A stretch of DNA of 64,000 bases from Gemmatimonadota bacterium (GTDB lineage: Bacteria; Latescibacterota; UBA2968): positions 136,625-200,624 of the forward strand of contig PBWH01000005.1 in the NCBI GenBank assembly GCA_002727195.1, in the 5' to 3' direction. Position numbers and translations under genes: made by a program. Positions 45,461-54,470 of the stretch are shown piece by piece. The stretch's first letter is position 1, and every line of letters begins with the position of its first letter. Below the pieces are notes generated by a model. The model was not told where the DNA came from. It saw only the letters and a list, made by a program, of their open reading frames with translations, and did not search any database.

Positions 45461-46597
45461 ATGGCAGAATCGCCAAGCCCGTGGGCACGCGTGGAACCAG
45501 GGACGAGGATCAAGGAGGGTGCACCGGCAATTCAGCGCCCGAGCAAAGAGCAGATCGCGGCGTTCCCGCAGGAGGCGTCAGACCTGATCGACGGATCGTG
45601 GTCGGCTCAAAAGGCGCTGATCGATGGCGGTTCCTATGACCTCTCGTGGCTTGACGGTCAGCATCTCGTCATTGTAGGTGGTACGGGCAAAGGGCTAGGG
45701 GGTGCCGCTTCCATCGCGGCCTTGCATCACCTGGATCGTCTTGGAAGCCTGACCGTTGTCGGCCGAGACATGAAGCGATCGATGGAGTTCGAGTTCGGCA
45801 CTGCACTGCAGAACCGCGCGTCGGATCACGCCGACAAATTCCACTGGCTGAACGACGGGATCTCCGTAGAGGGTGACGGCTTCGACGCCATCGTCGAACT
45901 GCTGAAGACCAAAGGCGTCAAGGACGCCATCTACATAAACGGCGTTGCTGCGGCCAGCTCAGGACTTCTGCCCGGCCTTCCCCCCGTCTACGTCAAAGAC
46001 ATCAATGACCAGGGAACCTATGTCTGGCAGCTGACCGAGCTCCCAGAACGGGCCATCGAAGCGACGCGCAGCTTTATGGGAACGCTGACGATCCAGTTCC
46101 CAGATGCTTTGGAGGCTGCGGGTGTGAGCGTTGAGGTGGCGGCTTACGCAGACTGGCGGGGCAGCCTGGATCGAGGTAGTCGTGACCCGGCGTCGCCGAC
46201 GTTCGGGCGGTGGGGTTCCTACTCGACAAGCCTGTATCTGCCGAAGGACATCATCCAGGATGCGACACGGAAGGCGTATGCGGAGAGACGGAAGTGGATC
46301 GATGTCTTCTTCCCGACGATGCGGACACGGGCATTGCCGTTCATCCCGGGTGGGATGGTCATGGCCGACGTCTACGACAACATCCTGGGTCGATCAGGTG
46401 TCGATCGCGTCGACATCCCCGAACTGGGCGTCGGCATGCTCCACCAGATCGGCCTCCGCCTGCACGACAAAGACGATAACCCGTTCCCACGTCTGGATGC
46501 CTACGAAGCCCCGTTCGACGAGTGGATCTACGAGGTCCTGAACCTGATCAACGACGACGAGGGGAGTAAGTTTTACTGGCGGGAGTGGGTTGGGTAG
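45461..46597 (+). CDS. Rossmann-fold short-chain dehydrogenase-like protein
   Basis: A 378-residue protein with an internal NAD(P)-binding fold: IVGGTGKGLGG (residues ~71-81) is preceded by a ~65-residue N-terminal extension. Blocks such as KGVKDAIYINGVAAASSG, GRWGSYSTSLYLPKDI and FIPGGMVMAD look enoyl-reductase (FabV)-like, but the characteristic YX8K pair is not certain. An atypical reductase is my best reading. A GGAGG precedes a TTG-ATG pair; ATG 45461 is taken. It stands alone between hairpins. Confidence 0.65.
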   Translation: MAESPSPWARVEPGTRIKEGAPAIQRPSKEQIAAFPQEASDLIDGSWSAQKALIDGGSYDLSWLDGQHLVIVGGTGKGLGGAASIAALHHLDRLGSLTVVGRDMKRSMEFEFGTALQNRASDHADKFHWLNDGISVEGDGFDAIVELLKTKGVKDAIYINGVAAASSGLLPGLPPVYVKDINDQGTYVWQLTELPERAIEATRSFMGTLTIQFPDALEAAGVSVEVAAYADWRGSLDRGSRDPASPTFGRWGSYSTSLYLPKDIIQDATRKAYAERRKWIDVFFPTMRTRALPFIPGGMVMADVYDNILGRSGVDRVDIPELGVGMLHQIGLRLHDKDDNPFPRLDAYEAPFDEWIYEVLNLINDDEGSKFYWREWVG

Positions 46598-46603
46598 GGG
46601 TGG

Positions 46604-46745
46604 CGTTCCCAGGGGGACCTTGGGAACGAGGCAGCGGGGGGGAGTAGGCGCGACCTTCCAGGTCGCATTCAGTTTCGCCCGACAAAGCAGCAATCCTGAA
46701 CATCGACCGCAAGCACAAACGCCCTCGTGCATAAGCACGAGGGCG
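46604..46745. repeat. Three consecutive perfect hairpins in a convergent gap
   Basis: CGTTCCCA/TGGGAACG (46604-46611 and 46621-46628), GCGACCT/AGGTCGC (46650-46656 and 46660-46666) and CGCCCTCGTGC/GCACGAGGGCG (46720-46730 and 46735-46745, loop ATAA). The last is an 11-bp stem and the best terminator candidate for both converging genes (45461 plus strand, pdxJ minus strand), though it lacks a long U-run. Confidence 0.65.
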
Positions 46746-46783
46746 AACTTGTATACATCAGCGCAGCTAGAGAAGCCACTCGA

Positions 46784-47518
46784 TCAATACCCCAACACCT
46801 CCAGATACTTCTCCACCGTCTTTTCCAACCCCATAAAGATCGCATCCCCGATCAGCGCGTGTCCGATCGACACCTCCAGAATGCCCGGAATCGTCAGGAA
46901 CTCTCCAAGGTTGTCCAGATTCAGATCGTGCCCTGCATTCACGCCCATCCCGGCATCCTGAGCCGACTTCGCACCGTCCGCAAACTCACGGAACACGGGC
47001 GCCACCTGCTGTTCACGGTGGGCAGTGGCGTAGGGTTCCGTATACAACTCGATCCGATCCGCGCCGATCTGCGCCGCAATGGCGATCTGCTCCGGCACGG
47101 GATCCATGAACATGGATACTCGGATCCCCAGGTCCTTCAGCTCTAACACGATCGGTTTCAGGCGTTCCACCGTCTCGGAATCGATCAGATTCCAACCGTG
47201 ATCCGAGGTGAACGCGTTCGGGTCATCGGGGACGAGCGTCGCCTGATCCGGCTTCGTTTCGCGAACGATCTTCAGCCATTCAGGAAACGGGTTGCCCTCG
47301 ACGTTATACTCGATCCCGTCCGCCTTCCCTACAAGGTCTGCCAACTCGTAGGCGTCCGTGTAAGTGATGTGCCGTTCGTCAGGTCGCGGATGGACCGTGA
47401 TCCCGTGGCATCCAACGTCGATACACATCTGCGCGGACTGCTTCACGCTCGGAATACCGATGGTGCGGCTGTTTCTCAACAGGGCGACTTTGTTCACGTT
47501 TACGGATAGTTTGGTCAT
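46784..47518 (-). CDS. pdxJ: Pyridoxine 5'-phosphate synthase
   Basis: A 244-residue protein. The opening KLSVNVNKVALLRNSR matches the PdxJ LGVNIDHVAxLR start, and the family block ITVHPRPDERHI follows. NAGHDLNLDNL carries late conserved residues. The canonical TTEGG region is replaced by FTSDHGWNL, seen in a divergent PdxJ clade. The enzyme condenses 3-amino-1-hydroxyacetone phosphate with deoxyxylulose 5-phosphate to PNP. GGAG precedes the ATG by about 9 bases. pdxH lies 208 bp upstream on the same strand. Confidence 0.9.
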   Translation of the reverse strand: MTKLSVNVNKVALLRNSRTIGIPSVKQSAQMCIDVGCHGITVHPRPDERHITYTDAYELADLVGKADGIEYNVEGNPFPEWLKIVRETKPDQATLVPDDPNAFTSDHGWNLIDSETVERLKPIVLELKDLGIRVSMFMDPVPEQIAIAAQIGADRIELYTEPYATAHREQQVAPVFREFADGAKSAQDAGMGVNAGHDLNLDNLGEFLTIPGILEVSIGHALIGDAIFMGLEKTVEKYLEVLGY

Positions 47519-47726
47519 CTTGAATACTCCGCGGCTGTTCGAGCCCTCCCCCGGTCTGCTTCACGCAACCTACCCTCTCCCACAAGCAGAAGAGGGTTCA
47601 TCTGTGCTGAATCGGGTTTGGGGTCTTCGCCCGCTCTCCTCTGCTCACGTTCGCCTTTACACGTCGTGCGGGAGTTGTCCGAGATCGGGAGATCGCGGCT
47701 ACGTTCTCCACCCAACCCCACCGCCC

Positions 47727-48350
47727 CTAAGGCTGCAACCGCGTGATCGCCCACCCGGAATCGGTCTGCGTATACTGGAACCGGTCGTGGAGACGGCTCG
47801 GGCGGCTCAGCCAGAACTCGAAACGGGTCGGATTGACGCGATATCCGCCCCAGGAATCCGGGAGCGGTACGTCCGACCCTTCGGGATACGCCTTCTCCAA
47901 CTCCTCGACCTGGTCGGCCATCTCCTCCCACGTGTCGACGGATGCGCTCTGAGTCGACACGATCGCGGCCAGACGGCTTCCGTGAGGTCGTGTATCCCAG
48001 TAGGCCTTCGACTCGGCCTTGTCGACACGGGTCGCCGTGCCCTCGATCCGGATCTGCCGATACAACGGCTTCCAGTGGAAAGCGAGCGACACATTCGGAT
48101 TATCGTCCATGTCGGCGGCCTTGGGGCTGTTGTAGCTCGTGAAGAACTCGATCCCGCGCGCATCGAACCCGCGCATCAGCACGATCCGGACTGTCGGGAT
48201 GCCAGACGGTGACACGGTCGCCAGCGACACGGCTTCCGGGAGCATATCGTCCGAAGCCTTAGCCATATCATACCACTTCCCCAGCTCGAGCAGTGGATCT
48301 TCTTCGAGTTCCGCCGGATCAATCAAACCTTCCTGATAGTCGATCTTCAT
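47727..48350 (-). CDS. pdxH: Pyridoxamine 5'-phosphate oxidase
   Basis: A 207-residue protein of standard PdxH size, with the family start KIDYQEGLIDPAELEEDPL and FMN/substrate residues in RIVLMRGFDARGIEFFTSY, SPKAADMDDNP, PLYRQIRIEG and the C-terminal RVNPTRFEFWLSRPSRLHDR. It oxidises PNP and PMP to PLP with FMN and O2. AAGGA precedes the ATG. Adjacency with pdxJ makes a two-gene vitamin B6 unit. The 208-bp gap to pdxJ carries no gene. Confidence 0.95.
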   Translation of the reverse strand: MKIDYQEGLIDPAELEEDPLLELGKWYDMAKASDDMLPEAVSLATVSPSGIPTVRIVLMRGFDARGIEFFTSYNSPKAADMDDNPNVSLAFHWKPLYRQIRIEGTATRVDKAESKAYWDTRPHGSRLAAIVSTQSASVDTWEEMADQVEELEKAYPEGSDVPLPDSWGGYRVNPTRFEFWLSRPSRLHDRFQYTQTDSGWAITRLQP

Positions 48351-48521
48351 CTTGTTCCTTCGCTGTATCTTGGTTCAGGTATACCGCGCTGCCCACAATA
48401 TACCCCACGGGTAGCGGGCTGAGTAAAATGAGTCGCCAAACCGCTTGTGAACCCCTCCCGACCGTCCTAACATCCTGATGCAGAGACTCGCAAACCCTAG
48501 AGACAGACGGAGAAGACCTTG

Positions 48522-49526
48522 ATGGAACGCATACCGTTCGAGACCGTTCACGCAGAATTCAGACGCGTCCTGGAGTCCGTTGGATTCACAGAGGCGAAAG
48601 CAGATCGCACCGCGCAGCTCTTCGCGGAGAACACCCGAGACGGCGTCTACTCGCACGGGCTTAACCGATTCGCCGGATTCGTGCGTGGTTGTCAGAACGG
48701 GAAAGTGCGGCTCGACGTGGAGGCCGAATGCGTTCATCGAATGGGCGTAATCGAACAGTGGGACGGGAAGACGGGCATCGGCCTCCTGAACGCGGAAGCC
48801 GCCATGGGTCGCGCCATCGAAATCGCGCACGAGCACGGGGTGGGCTGTGTCGGCCTGCGAAACACCAACCACTGGATGCGGGCGGGAGCCTACGGACTTC
48901 AAGCCGCCGATGCAGGCTGTATCGGCATCTGCTGGACAAATACGACCGTCCTGATGCCGCCCTGGGGATCGGCCGAAAAGAGAATCGGTAACAATCCCCT
49001 GACGTTGTGCGTCCCATATCTGGGCAACCATATCCTGCTTGACATGGCGATGAGCCAGTATTCGAACGGGAAGCTCGAGGTCCTGAAGCGTCGAGGCGAA
49101 TCACTGCCATTGGCGGGTGGCTACGACGAGGCGGGGGACCTCACGACCGATCCGGGCGCCATCCTGGACTCGAAACGCGCCCTGCCGATCGGTTACTGGA
49201 AGGGATCAGGACTCGCCCTCATCCTAGACCTGATGGGCACTCTGATATCGGGTGGCGATTCCACCCAGCAGATCAGCGCCCGTCCCGATGAGACGAACGT
49301 ATCGCAGGTCTACATGGCCATCGACGTGGGCTCGCTGTCCGGCCAGCAGATCGTCGAAGAAACGGTGAACCGCATCGTTACAGATTTCCAGGACGTGTCA
49401 CCGCTCGACGGCATATCCGCAGTCCGATACCCGGGTGAAGGTATGCTCGCCACCCGCCGGGACAACCTCGCCAACGGGATTCCCGTTGACCCGGACCTGT
49501 GGTCCGAGGTCCTCGAGATGCCATGA
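48522..49526 (+). CDS. Malate/L-lactate/ureidoglycolate dehydrogenase (Ldh2) family
   Basis: A 334-residue protein of the Ldh2/YiaK type. Conserved blocks include DGVYSHGLNRF with the catalytic His, VGLRNTNHWMRAGAYG, PWGSAEKRIGNNPL and GYWKGSGLALILDL. Members reduce 2-keto acids such as 2,3-diketogulonate or oxidise ureidoglycolate using NAD(P)H; this family lacks a classical Rossmann fold. A TTG-ATG pair starts the frame; ATG 48522 is taken, with GGAGAAG upstream. It is divergent from pdxH. Confidence 0.9.
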   Translation: MERIPFETVHAEFRRVLESVGFTEAKADRTAQLFAENTRDGVYSHGLNRFAGFVRGCQNGKVRLDVEAECVHRMGVIEQWDGKTGIGLLNAEAAMGRAIEIAHEHGVGCVGLRNTNHWMRAGAYGLQAADAGCIGICWTNTTVLMPPWGSAEKRIGNNPLTLCVPYLGNHILLDMAMSQYSNGKLEVLKRRGESLPLAGGYDEAGDLTTDPGAILDSKRALPIGYWKGSGLALILDLMGTLISGGDSTQQISARPDETNVSQVYMAIDVGSLSGQQIVEETVNRIVTDFQDVSPLDGISAVRYPGEGMLATRRDNLANGIPVDPDLWSEVLEMP

Positions 49527-49549
49527 CGCGGTTGTCGCACCGTTCGTAT

Positions 49550-49570
49550 CCGCACCCTTCACGGGTGCGG
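49550..49570 (+). terminator. Hairpin after the Ldh2-type gene
   Basis: CCGCACCC (49550-49557) pairs with GGGTGCGG (49563-49570), loop TTCAC, 24 bp after the stop. No U-tract follows. The rest of the gap to 49815 shows an untraceable coding-like tail (LTDRKRSHGNWAINRP in one frame) but no gene. Confidence 0.45.
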
Positions 49571-49815
49571 GGTTACAAGACGGTCGACGGGTCTCCTGAG
49601 GAGCCCGATCCCCCGCCTTGATCTCCTCCCCACACCCCAAACTCGCAAACGACGGTCGTGAACTCACCGACCGGAAACGGTCGCACGGCAACTGGGCCAT
49701 CAACCGACCGGACATCCTCACCATCATCCCACCGGCCAGATCAAGGTGACCGAGCTTCTAGCCGATGGAACGGTTGGCAGAAGTATTAACAGCGATTGAA
49801 TTTGGAGGAAACCCA

Positions 49816-50553
49816 TTGAAACAGCCATTCAAGCAGGCGCTCAAGGAGAAGGATGAAGTCGTCCTGCTCACCACGACGCTGGATGTCACCAAGAGCCAGC
49901 TGGAGGTCGCACTCGGACGCGGCGACTACGATGCCGTCTACTTCGACGGTCAGCACCAGCCGATCAGCGACCACAAGATCGTCGAGTTCTGTGCCATCAC
50001 AGAGGAGTTGAGGATCGAGGCGCAGATGCGCCTGCCCCACACCAGACATACCTACCTGGTCGGTCGGTTCTGCGACTTCGGTCTCTCCTCGATCATGGTT
50101 CCCGAGGTCTTGACAGAAGAAACGGTCCACGAGGCCCTAGAGTACTTCTACTACGGCACGATGGGCAGACGAAGCTGGGGAGGCATACAAAGAGCCGGAA
50201 TGGCGTGGGCGTTCGACAACCGACCGTCCCGGCTCGAATATGCAGAGTGGTGGAACAACTATGCAGTGCTGGCGATCCAGATCGAATCCGTCGAAGCCGT
50301 AGCAAACGCCCGTCGCCTGGCGGACCGTCCAGGGATCGACTACGTCGCCTTCGGCCCGAACGACCTGTCCTTCAGCCTCGAACGGCACAGCAACTTCCCG
50401 CTCACGACCACGGAGGAATGCTTCCGGAACGTCGCCGAGCAACTGGACCCAATCGGTATCAAGCGCTGCCTGGCCATCGCCATCCCCCCCGAGGATCGGG
50501 ATAAATGGCGTGAGCACGGCATCTCCGTCTTCTGGGAGGCAGCCAGATACTGA
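49816..50553 (+). CDS. HpcH/HpaI family aldolase
   Basis: A 245-residue aldolase related to the one at 42667. The catalytic region reads YDAVYFDGQHQPISD (family: DxEH), and LAIQIESVEAV plus YVAFGPNDLSFSLE supply the metal Glu and Asp. The frame opens at ATG 49765, but GGAGG at 49804-49808 points to TTG 49816 as the real start. It cleaves or forms a 2-keto-4-hydroxy acid. It follows the Ldh2 gene by ~290 bp and faces the decayed sulfatase (convergent). Confidence 0.85.
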   Translation: MKQPFKQALKEKDEVVLLTTTLDVTKSQLEVALGRGDYDAVYFDGQHQPISDHKIVEFCAITEELRIEAQMRLPHTRHTYLVGRFCDFGLSSIMVPEVLTEETVHEALEYFYYGTMGRRSWGGIQRAGMAWAFDNRPSRLEYAEWWNNYAVLAIQIESVEAVANARRLADRPGIDYVAFGPNDLSFSLERHSNFPLTTTEECFRNVAEQLDPIGIKRCLAIAIPPEDRDKWREHGISVFWEAARY

Positions 50554-50587
50554 GCGCCACACCTCCCCATGGGGGAGAAGTCAGAGC

Positions 50588-51957
50588 TCACTCTCGAAAA
50601 GCCGCGTGACCGCCGGGAAGTATTTCGAGGTCGGCTGCCTCGATCGCAGCAAGTTGCCGCTCGATATGCGCGTCGGTTTTCGGCGTCAGGGTCGCAGACG
50701 GCCTTCAGTTCACGCTCCAGATCCGCAACGTCTTTGGGCTCGGACTCGTGACGGTCATCAAGGTCATCGATGATGTCGAACAATTGATGGAACGCTTCAC
50801 AGTTGTGCATATACTTCCACTTTCCCTTCCGAATCACAAACCCGCTTCCCCGAACACCATGGCCGTGGTATTCGCTGAACGTCGCCCGCGATTCGTCGTT
50901 CAAGCCGAGGTCCTGTAGTGGGCCCCCTGCCCAGTCCTCCGGCCGCTCCGCCCCAACGGCCGCAAAGATCGAGGCCTGCAAATCGAGCTGGCTGAGTGCG
51001 GTGTGGCCCACCTCTCCTTTTCGAAAGCTCGGTCCCGCTACGATCAAAGGAGCCCGAACGGAGTCCTCATACAGACTGCACTTCCACCACAGCCCGAACT
51101 TGCCGAGCATTTCTCCGTGATCTGATGTATATGCGAAGACGGTCCGGTCGCTCAACCCGGTTTCGTCCAGCACATCCATCACCTCACCCACCTTGCGATC
51201 CACGTGGGTCAAGCAGCCGTAGTATCCGCGTCGCAACCCCCGCACCGATTCCTCTCTAAATGCCTCCATCTGGAATTGTTTCCGCAGGTCGAGCACATAC
51301 GGGTGGTTTACTGACGCAACGTCGCCACCGTGGTCGGGAAGATCGTCGTGACCCTCATACATATCTCATAGATCCTGAGTCACATCCTGAGGGAAGTGCG
51401 GATCACTGATGTTGATCTCGAGTGTCCATCCTGCTGCCGTGTTTCCGGATCCACTTGATTCCCTGCGCCACCTTCCTGTCGTCGCCGGCGCCCGCGTTCT
51501 CCTTCACACCCCACCCACCCTGACGCTCCTTGCCAGTCTTGGATATAATAGGATGGACCGTCAACGGATTCCGGCCAAAGTTCAGGTCGCCCGGCGCACG
51601 ATACCCCTGACCGTGCATCTCTGAGAACCCCATCTCGTCGACGGGTCTGAACCCGTCCACCTTCCCCACCATCACACTGTGGATGCCCTGGCGGTCGAGC
51701 ACGCCGCCGTAGCTCTCCGTATCCACGGGCACGATACCGCAATTGTTATAGGTCTGGATCTGGTGAGCCCATCTCCCGGCCAGAAACGATGATAGGGACG
51801 GCATACAGAGCGGTGAAGGACAGTAGTGGCTCCCGTATACAGTTCCCTGCTCTGCCAGACGTTCAAGGTTTGGCGTCTGGATAAACGGATGACCTTCCAG
51901 AGCGCTGATCCGGGGGTTGTGTTCGTCGGATCGCAGTATCACGAAATTGGTGTGCAT
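50588..51957 (-). pseudogene. Decayed sulfatase (two frameshifts, one in-frame TGA)
   Basis: ATG 51957 (AGGTGG upstream) starts HTNFVILRSDEHNPRISALE and runs as a type I sulfatase. Between 51429 and 51436 the frame shifts into WTLEINISDPHFPQDVTQDL. A TGA at 51366-51368 then interrupts before DMYEGHDDLPDHGGD. A second shift near 50672-50690 gives the final TPKTDAHIERQLAAIEAADL to the stop at 50588. The formylglycine motif reads CMPSL rather than CxPSR. Repaired length would be ~456 residues. The multiple lesions plus the motif loss point to a true pseudogene. Confidence 0.85.
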
Positions 51958-52077
51958 CGTTCCACCTGTTGGCGACATTGGACATCGGGCGTGGATGTTC
52001 GATATTGCCCACTCACTAAAATATGTCGCTAACGCGTCGCCTCTGTAAGGCAGAACCCGTACAGATCAGGAGTATCG

Positions 52078-53580
52078 ATGCCGAACGTATCACTCGATGA
52101 CCTCACACCAAACGCAAGAGACCTGGCAGAACAGTCGCTGACCTGGTCCGAGAGACGATGGGACCCTGAAGGCGCTTTGCTCGGATCGAAGATCGTGGGA
52201 ACGCCCGGCGAGAGCCGACTGGGCGTCCGGAATTCGGTCTGGACCGCGGTCGGCTTCCTCCTCAGGAACGCGGACGGAGATACCGAACGGGCATCCCGGA
52301 CGATCGACGCCATCATCGACCAGCAGTTCGACGAACCCGGAATGCCCTACCACGGAACATACTTCAGATACGTGGGAGAACCGCATCCACCCGGCAAGGA
52401 TGCCGTAATGTGGAGGGACTTCGACCCCAACTGGCGCCAGTTCATTGGATTGGGGTTGGCGACGATCCTCGAGGAGTTCGAGCACCGGCTGGAGCATGCG
52501 CAGGTCAAACGAATCGAGCAGTCTCTCGAGCTTGCCGTGATTGGCGAACCGCCGGATCGATGCCCGCCGAGATACACCAACATCGCCTTGATGAAGGCGG
52601 CCTTGAACGTTTGGGTCGGTCGACGACTCGGAAAGCAACCGTTCGTGGACTACGGCGAGTCATTCGGGAAGGATGTCTACGAGCTCTTCAAGCAGACCGA
52701 TGCGTATGACGAGTACAATTCGCCCACCTACTACGGGACGAATTTCTATGCGCTTGGTTTCTGGCGACGCTATCTCGAAGGGAGCAGCATTCGGGAGATG
52801 GGCCTGTATATGGAGGCGGCGCTGTGGCGCGATACGATCCGCTACTACCACGCCGGTCTGAAGAACCTGTGCGGCCCGTTCTCACGCAGCTATGGGATGG
52901 ACATGACGCGCTACACCGCCCTGGTGAGCCTGGCCTTCTGGCTCGCCTTCGGCAGGGAACAGACGCCATTCCCCGAAGTCGACCAGCAGCCCGGTAACCG
53001 ACTCGGGATAGACGCGGAGTTCGCCTACGGGCCCTGCATGGCCATCTTCGACTCGATCGCACCGGACGACGTGCGCGATGACGTGGCAACATTCAGCGGA
53101 CCCCGGTCGATCGAGAAGACCATCACCCTCGATCCCAGACGAATCGCCACTGCCTGGCTGGACGATGCATACACGTTGGGCGCCGAGTCTACCAGTGACT
53201 ATTCCTGCCGAAGCTACCAGCACCACGCCGTGACCGTACACTGGCGCTGTCCCAACGGCGAGATCGGCTGGTTGCGTCTCAAGCATATTGGACCGATCGA
53301 CGCGCACGCCGAACAGAGCCGCATCCATTTCACAGCTCCCGCGTCCGCCGACTACAAGGCCAGGGACGGGGATGCAACGACCTTCACGTTCGTCGTCTAC
53401 GTGCCTGATGTCTCCGAATCTCAATTCGAAGGATCAATCTGGGCCTTACCTGGAATGACTGTGTCCGTGGGGACAAGTCTTGACGCTCCGTCGATAAGCA
53501 AGGAAGGCGAGACAGTAGAGATCACGTATACGACCTCGAGCGATTCTGCTGACTTCAACCTGCAATTCACGACGGCCTGA
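52078..53580 (+). CDS. Hypothetical protein, possible alpha/alpha-toroid carbohydrate-active protein
   Basis: A 500-residue protein. Residues ~1-350 are helix-rich with aromatic/polar motifs (MPYHGTYFRYVGEP, DEYNSPTYYGTNFYALGFW, CGPFSRSYGMDM), and ~350-500 are beta-rich (YSCRSYQHHAVTVHWRCPNG). This helical-toroid-plus-sandwich order is seen in heparinase/alginate-lyase-like proteins, but I cannot name a family or catalytic residues. No signal peptide is seen. It ends 4 bp before the PhyH gene, so they form an operon and may act on the same substrate. Confidence 0.65.
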   Translation: MPNVSLDDLTPNARDLAEQSLTWSERRWDPEGALLGSKIVGTPGESRLGVRNSVWTAVGFLLRNADGDTERASRTIDAIIDQQFDEPGMPYHGTYFRYVGEPHPPGKDAVMWRDFDPNWRQFIGLGLATILEEFEHRLEHAQVKRIEQSLELAVIGEPPDRCPPRYTNIALMKAALNVWVGRRLGKQPFVDYGESFGKDVYELFKQTDAYDEYNSPTYYGTNFYALGFWRRYLEGSSIREMGLYMEAALWRDTIRYYHAGLKNLCGPFSRSYGMDMTRYTALVSLAFWLAFGREQTPFPEVDQQPGNRLGIDAEFAYGPCMAIFDSIAPDDVRDDVATFSGPRSIEKTITLDPRRIATAWLDDAYTLGAESTSDYSCRSYQHHAVTVHWRCPNGEIGWLRLKHIGPIDAHAEQSRIHFTAPASADYKARDGDATTFTFVVYVPDVSESQFEGSIWALPGMTVSVGTSLDAPSISKEGETVEITYTTSSDSADFNLQFTTA

Positions 53581-53584
53581 GCTG

Positions 53585-54385
53585 ATGCCAACGACCATCT
53601 CGGACGAACACAAATTCCTCTTCGACCTTCAGGGCTACATTCGGCTCGAGGGCGTGTTGACTGTGGCTGAATGCGACGAAATATTGGCCGTCCTGCGACG
53701 TCTGGAGGACCGGGAGTACGAGGATGTTTGGATGGAGTCCGTCGAAGGAACGGGGAGACCGACCAGGGAAGTCGCCAAGGAGAATCAGGTCAGGTTGAAC
53801 GGCCTTCCACGTCTGGATCCGATCTTTGACGACCTGATCGGACACGAGCGGGTGCTCCCCTACCTGGAGGAATTCGTCGAAGGGCCACAACTGATCAATA
53901 CCTGGTCGATCTCGAAGTGGAAGGATGCGGCCTTCAGTGGCTGGCATCGTGGCGTCCCGGTCACTGACCACACCCACCGGAACGGCCTGATCCGGACCCG
54001 CATGCTCAACACGGTCTACTTCCTGACAGATAACGGGCCGGAGGACGGATGCGTCGTCGCCATCCCCGGATCCCACAAAAGCAATGTAGACCTGGACCTC
54101 AAGACCCATCCCGCATACGAGATGCCCGGCGCGACGCCGGTAGTCGGCAAAGCGGGCGACCTGCTTCTGTTCTCTGAAGCGACGCTCCACGACGGTCTTC
54201 CCAAGACCACCAAAGGGATACGGACCAACCTCTACTACAACTACGTCCACGCTCACTACAACGGGATGATGCGGGAACCCCGAAACTGTCATCACTTCTA
54301 CTTCCCACCCGACGTTCGCTCTCGTTTCGACGAGACCCGTCAACGGCTTACCAACTGGATGGAGTATGTGAAGTGGGATTACTAG
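53585..54385 (+). CDS. PhyH-family protein with an altered iron motif
   Basis: A 266-residue protein. The PhyH turn is in GCVVAIPGSHKS, the distal His202 in ATLHDGLPK and Arg213 in KGIRTNLYYNY. At the HxD site it reads FSGWHRGVPVT: His121 is present but Asp is replaced by Gly123. It may use another acid or be a catalytically altered member. It begins 4 bp after the 52078 gene, so it is coupled. It is convergent with the CPBP gene across a strong hairpin. Confidence 0.8.
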   Translation: MPTTISDEHKFLFDLQGYIRLEGVLTVAECDEILAVLRRLEDREYEDVWMESVEGTGRPTREVAKENQVRLNGLPRLDPIFDDLIGHERVLPYLEEFVEGPQLINTWSISKWKDAAFSGWHRGVPVTDHTHRNGLIRTRMLNTVYFLTDNGPEDGCVVAIPGSHKSNVDLDLKTHPAYEMPGATPVVGKAGDLLLFSEATLHDGLPKTTKGIRTNLYYNYVHAHYNGMMREPRNCHHFYFPPDVRSRFDETRQRLTNWMEYVKWDY

Positions 54386-54419
54386 ACCGTTCCCACCTTC
54401 TTTTTTTCTGCCTACAACA

Positions 54420-54445
54420 AAGCCCCCGACGTGAGCCGGGGGCTT
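54420..54445. terminator. Rho-independent-type terminator (likely bidirectional)
   Basis: AAGCCCCCG (54420-54428) pairs with CGGGGGCTT (54437-54445), loop of 8, followed on the plus strand by GTTCTTTTTC and preceded by a T-run (TTCTTTTTTTC). It lies between the converging PhyH and CPBP genes. This is the clearest terminator of the window. Confidence 0.8.
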
Positions 54446-54470
54446 GTTCTTTTTCGTCAAACGCGTTCCG

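Noticed and set aside
4268-46745. CRISPR array made from the repeated hairpins.
   Set aside because: The repeats are palindromic, scattered and single, not regularly spaced.
49617-49752. A coding-like tail in one frame (LTDRKRSHGNWAINRP).
   Set aside because: No start and no recognisable family; recorded only as possible debris.
16421-51368. Selenocysteine coding at the internal TGA codons.
   Set aside because: Family alignments do not show Cys or Sec at these positions, and no SECIS-like stem immediately follows.
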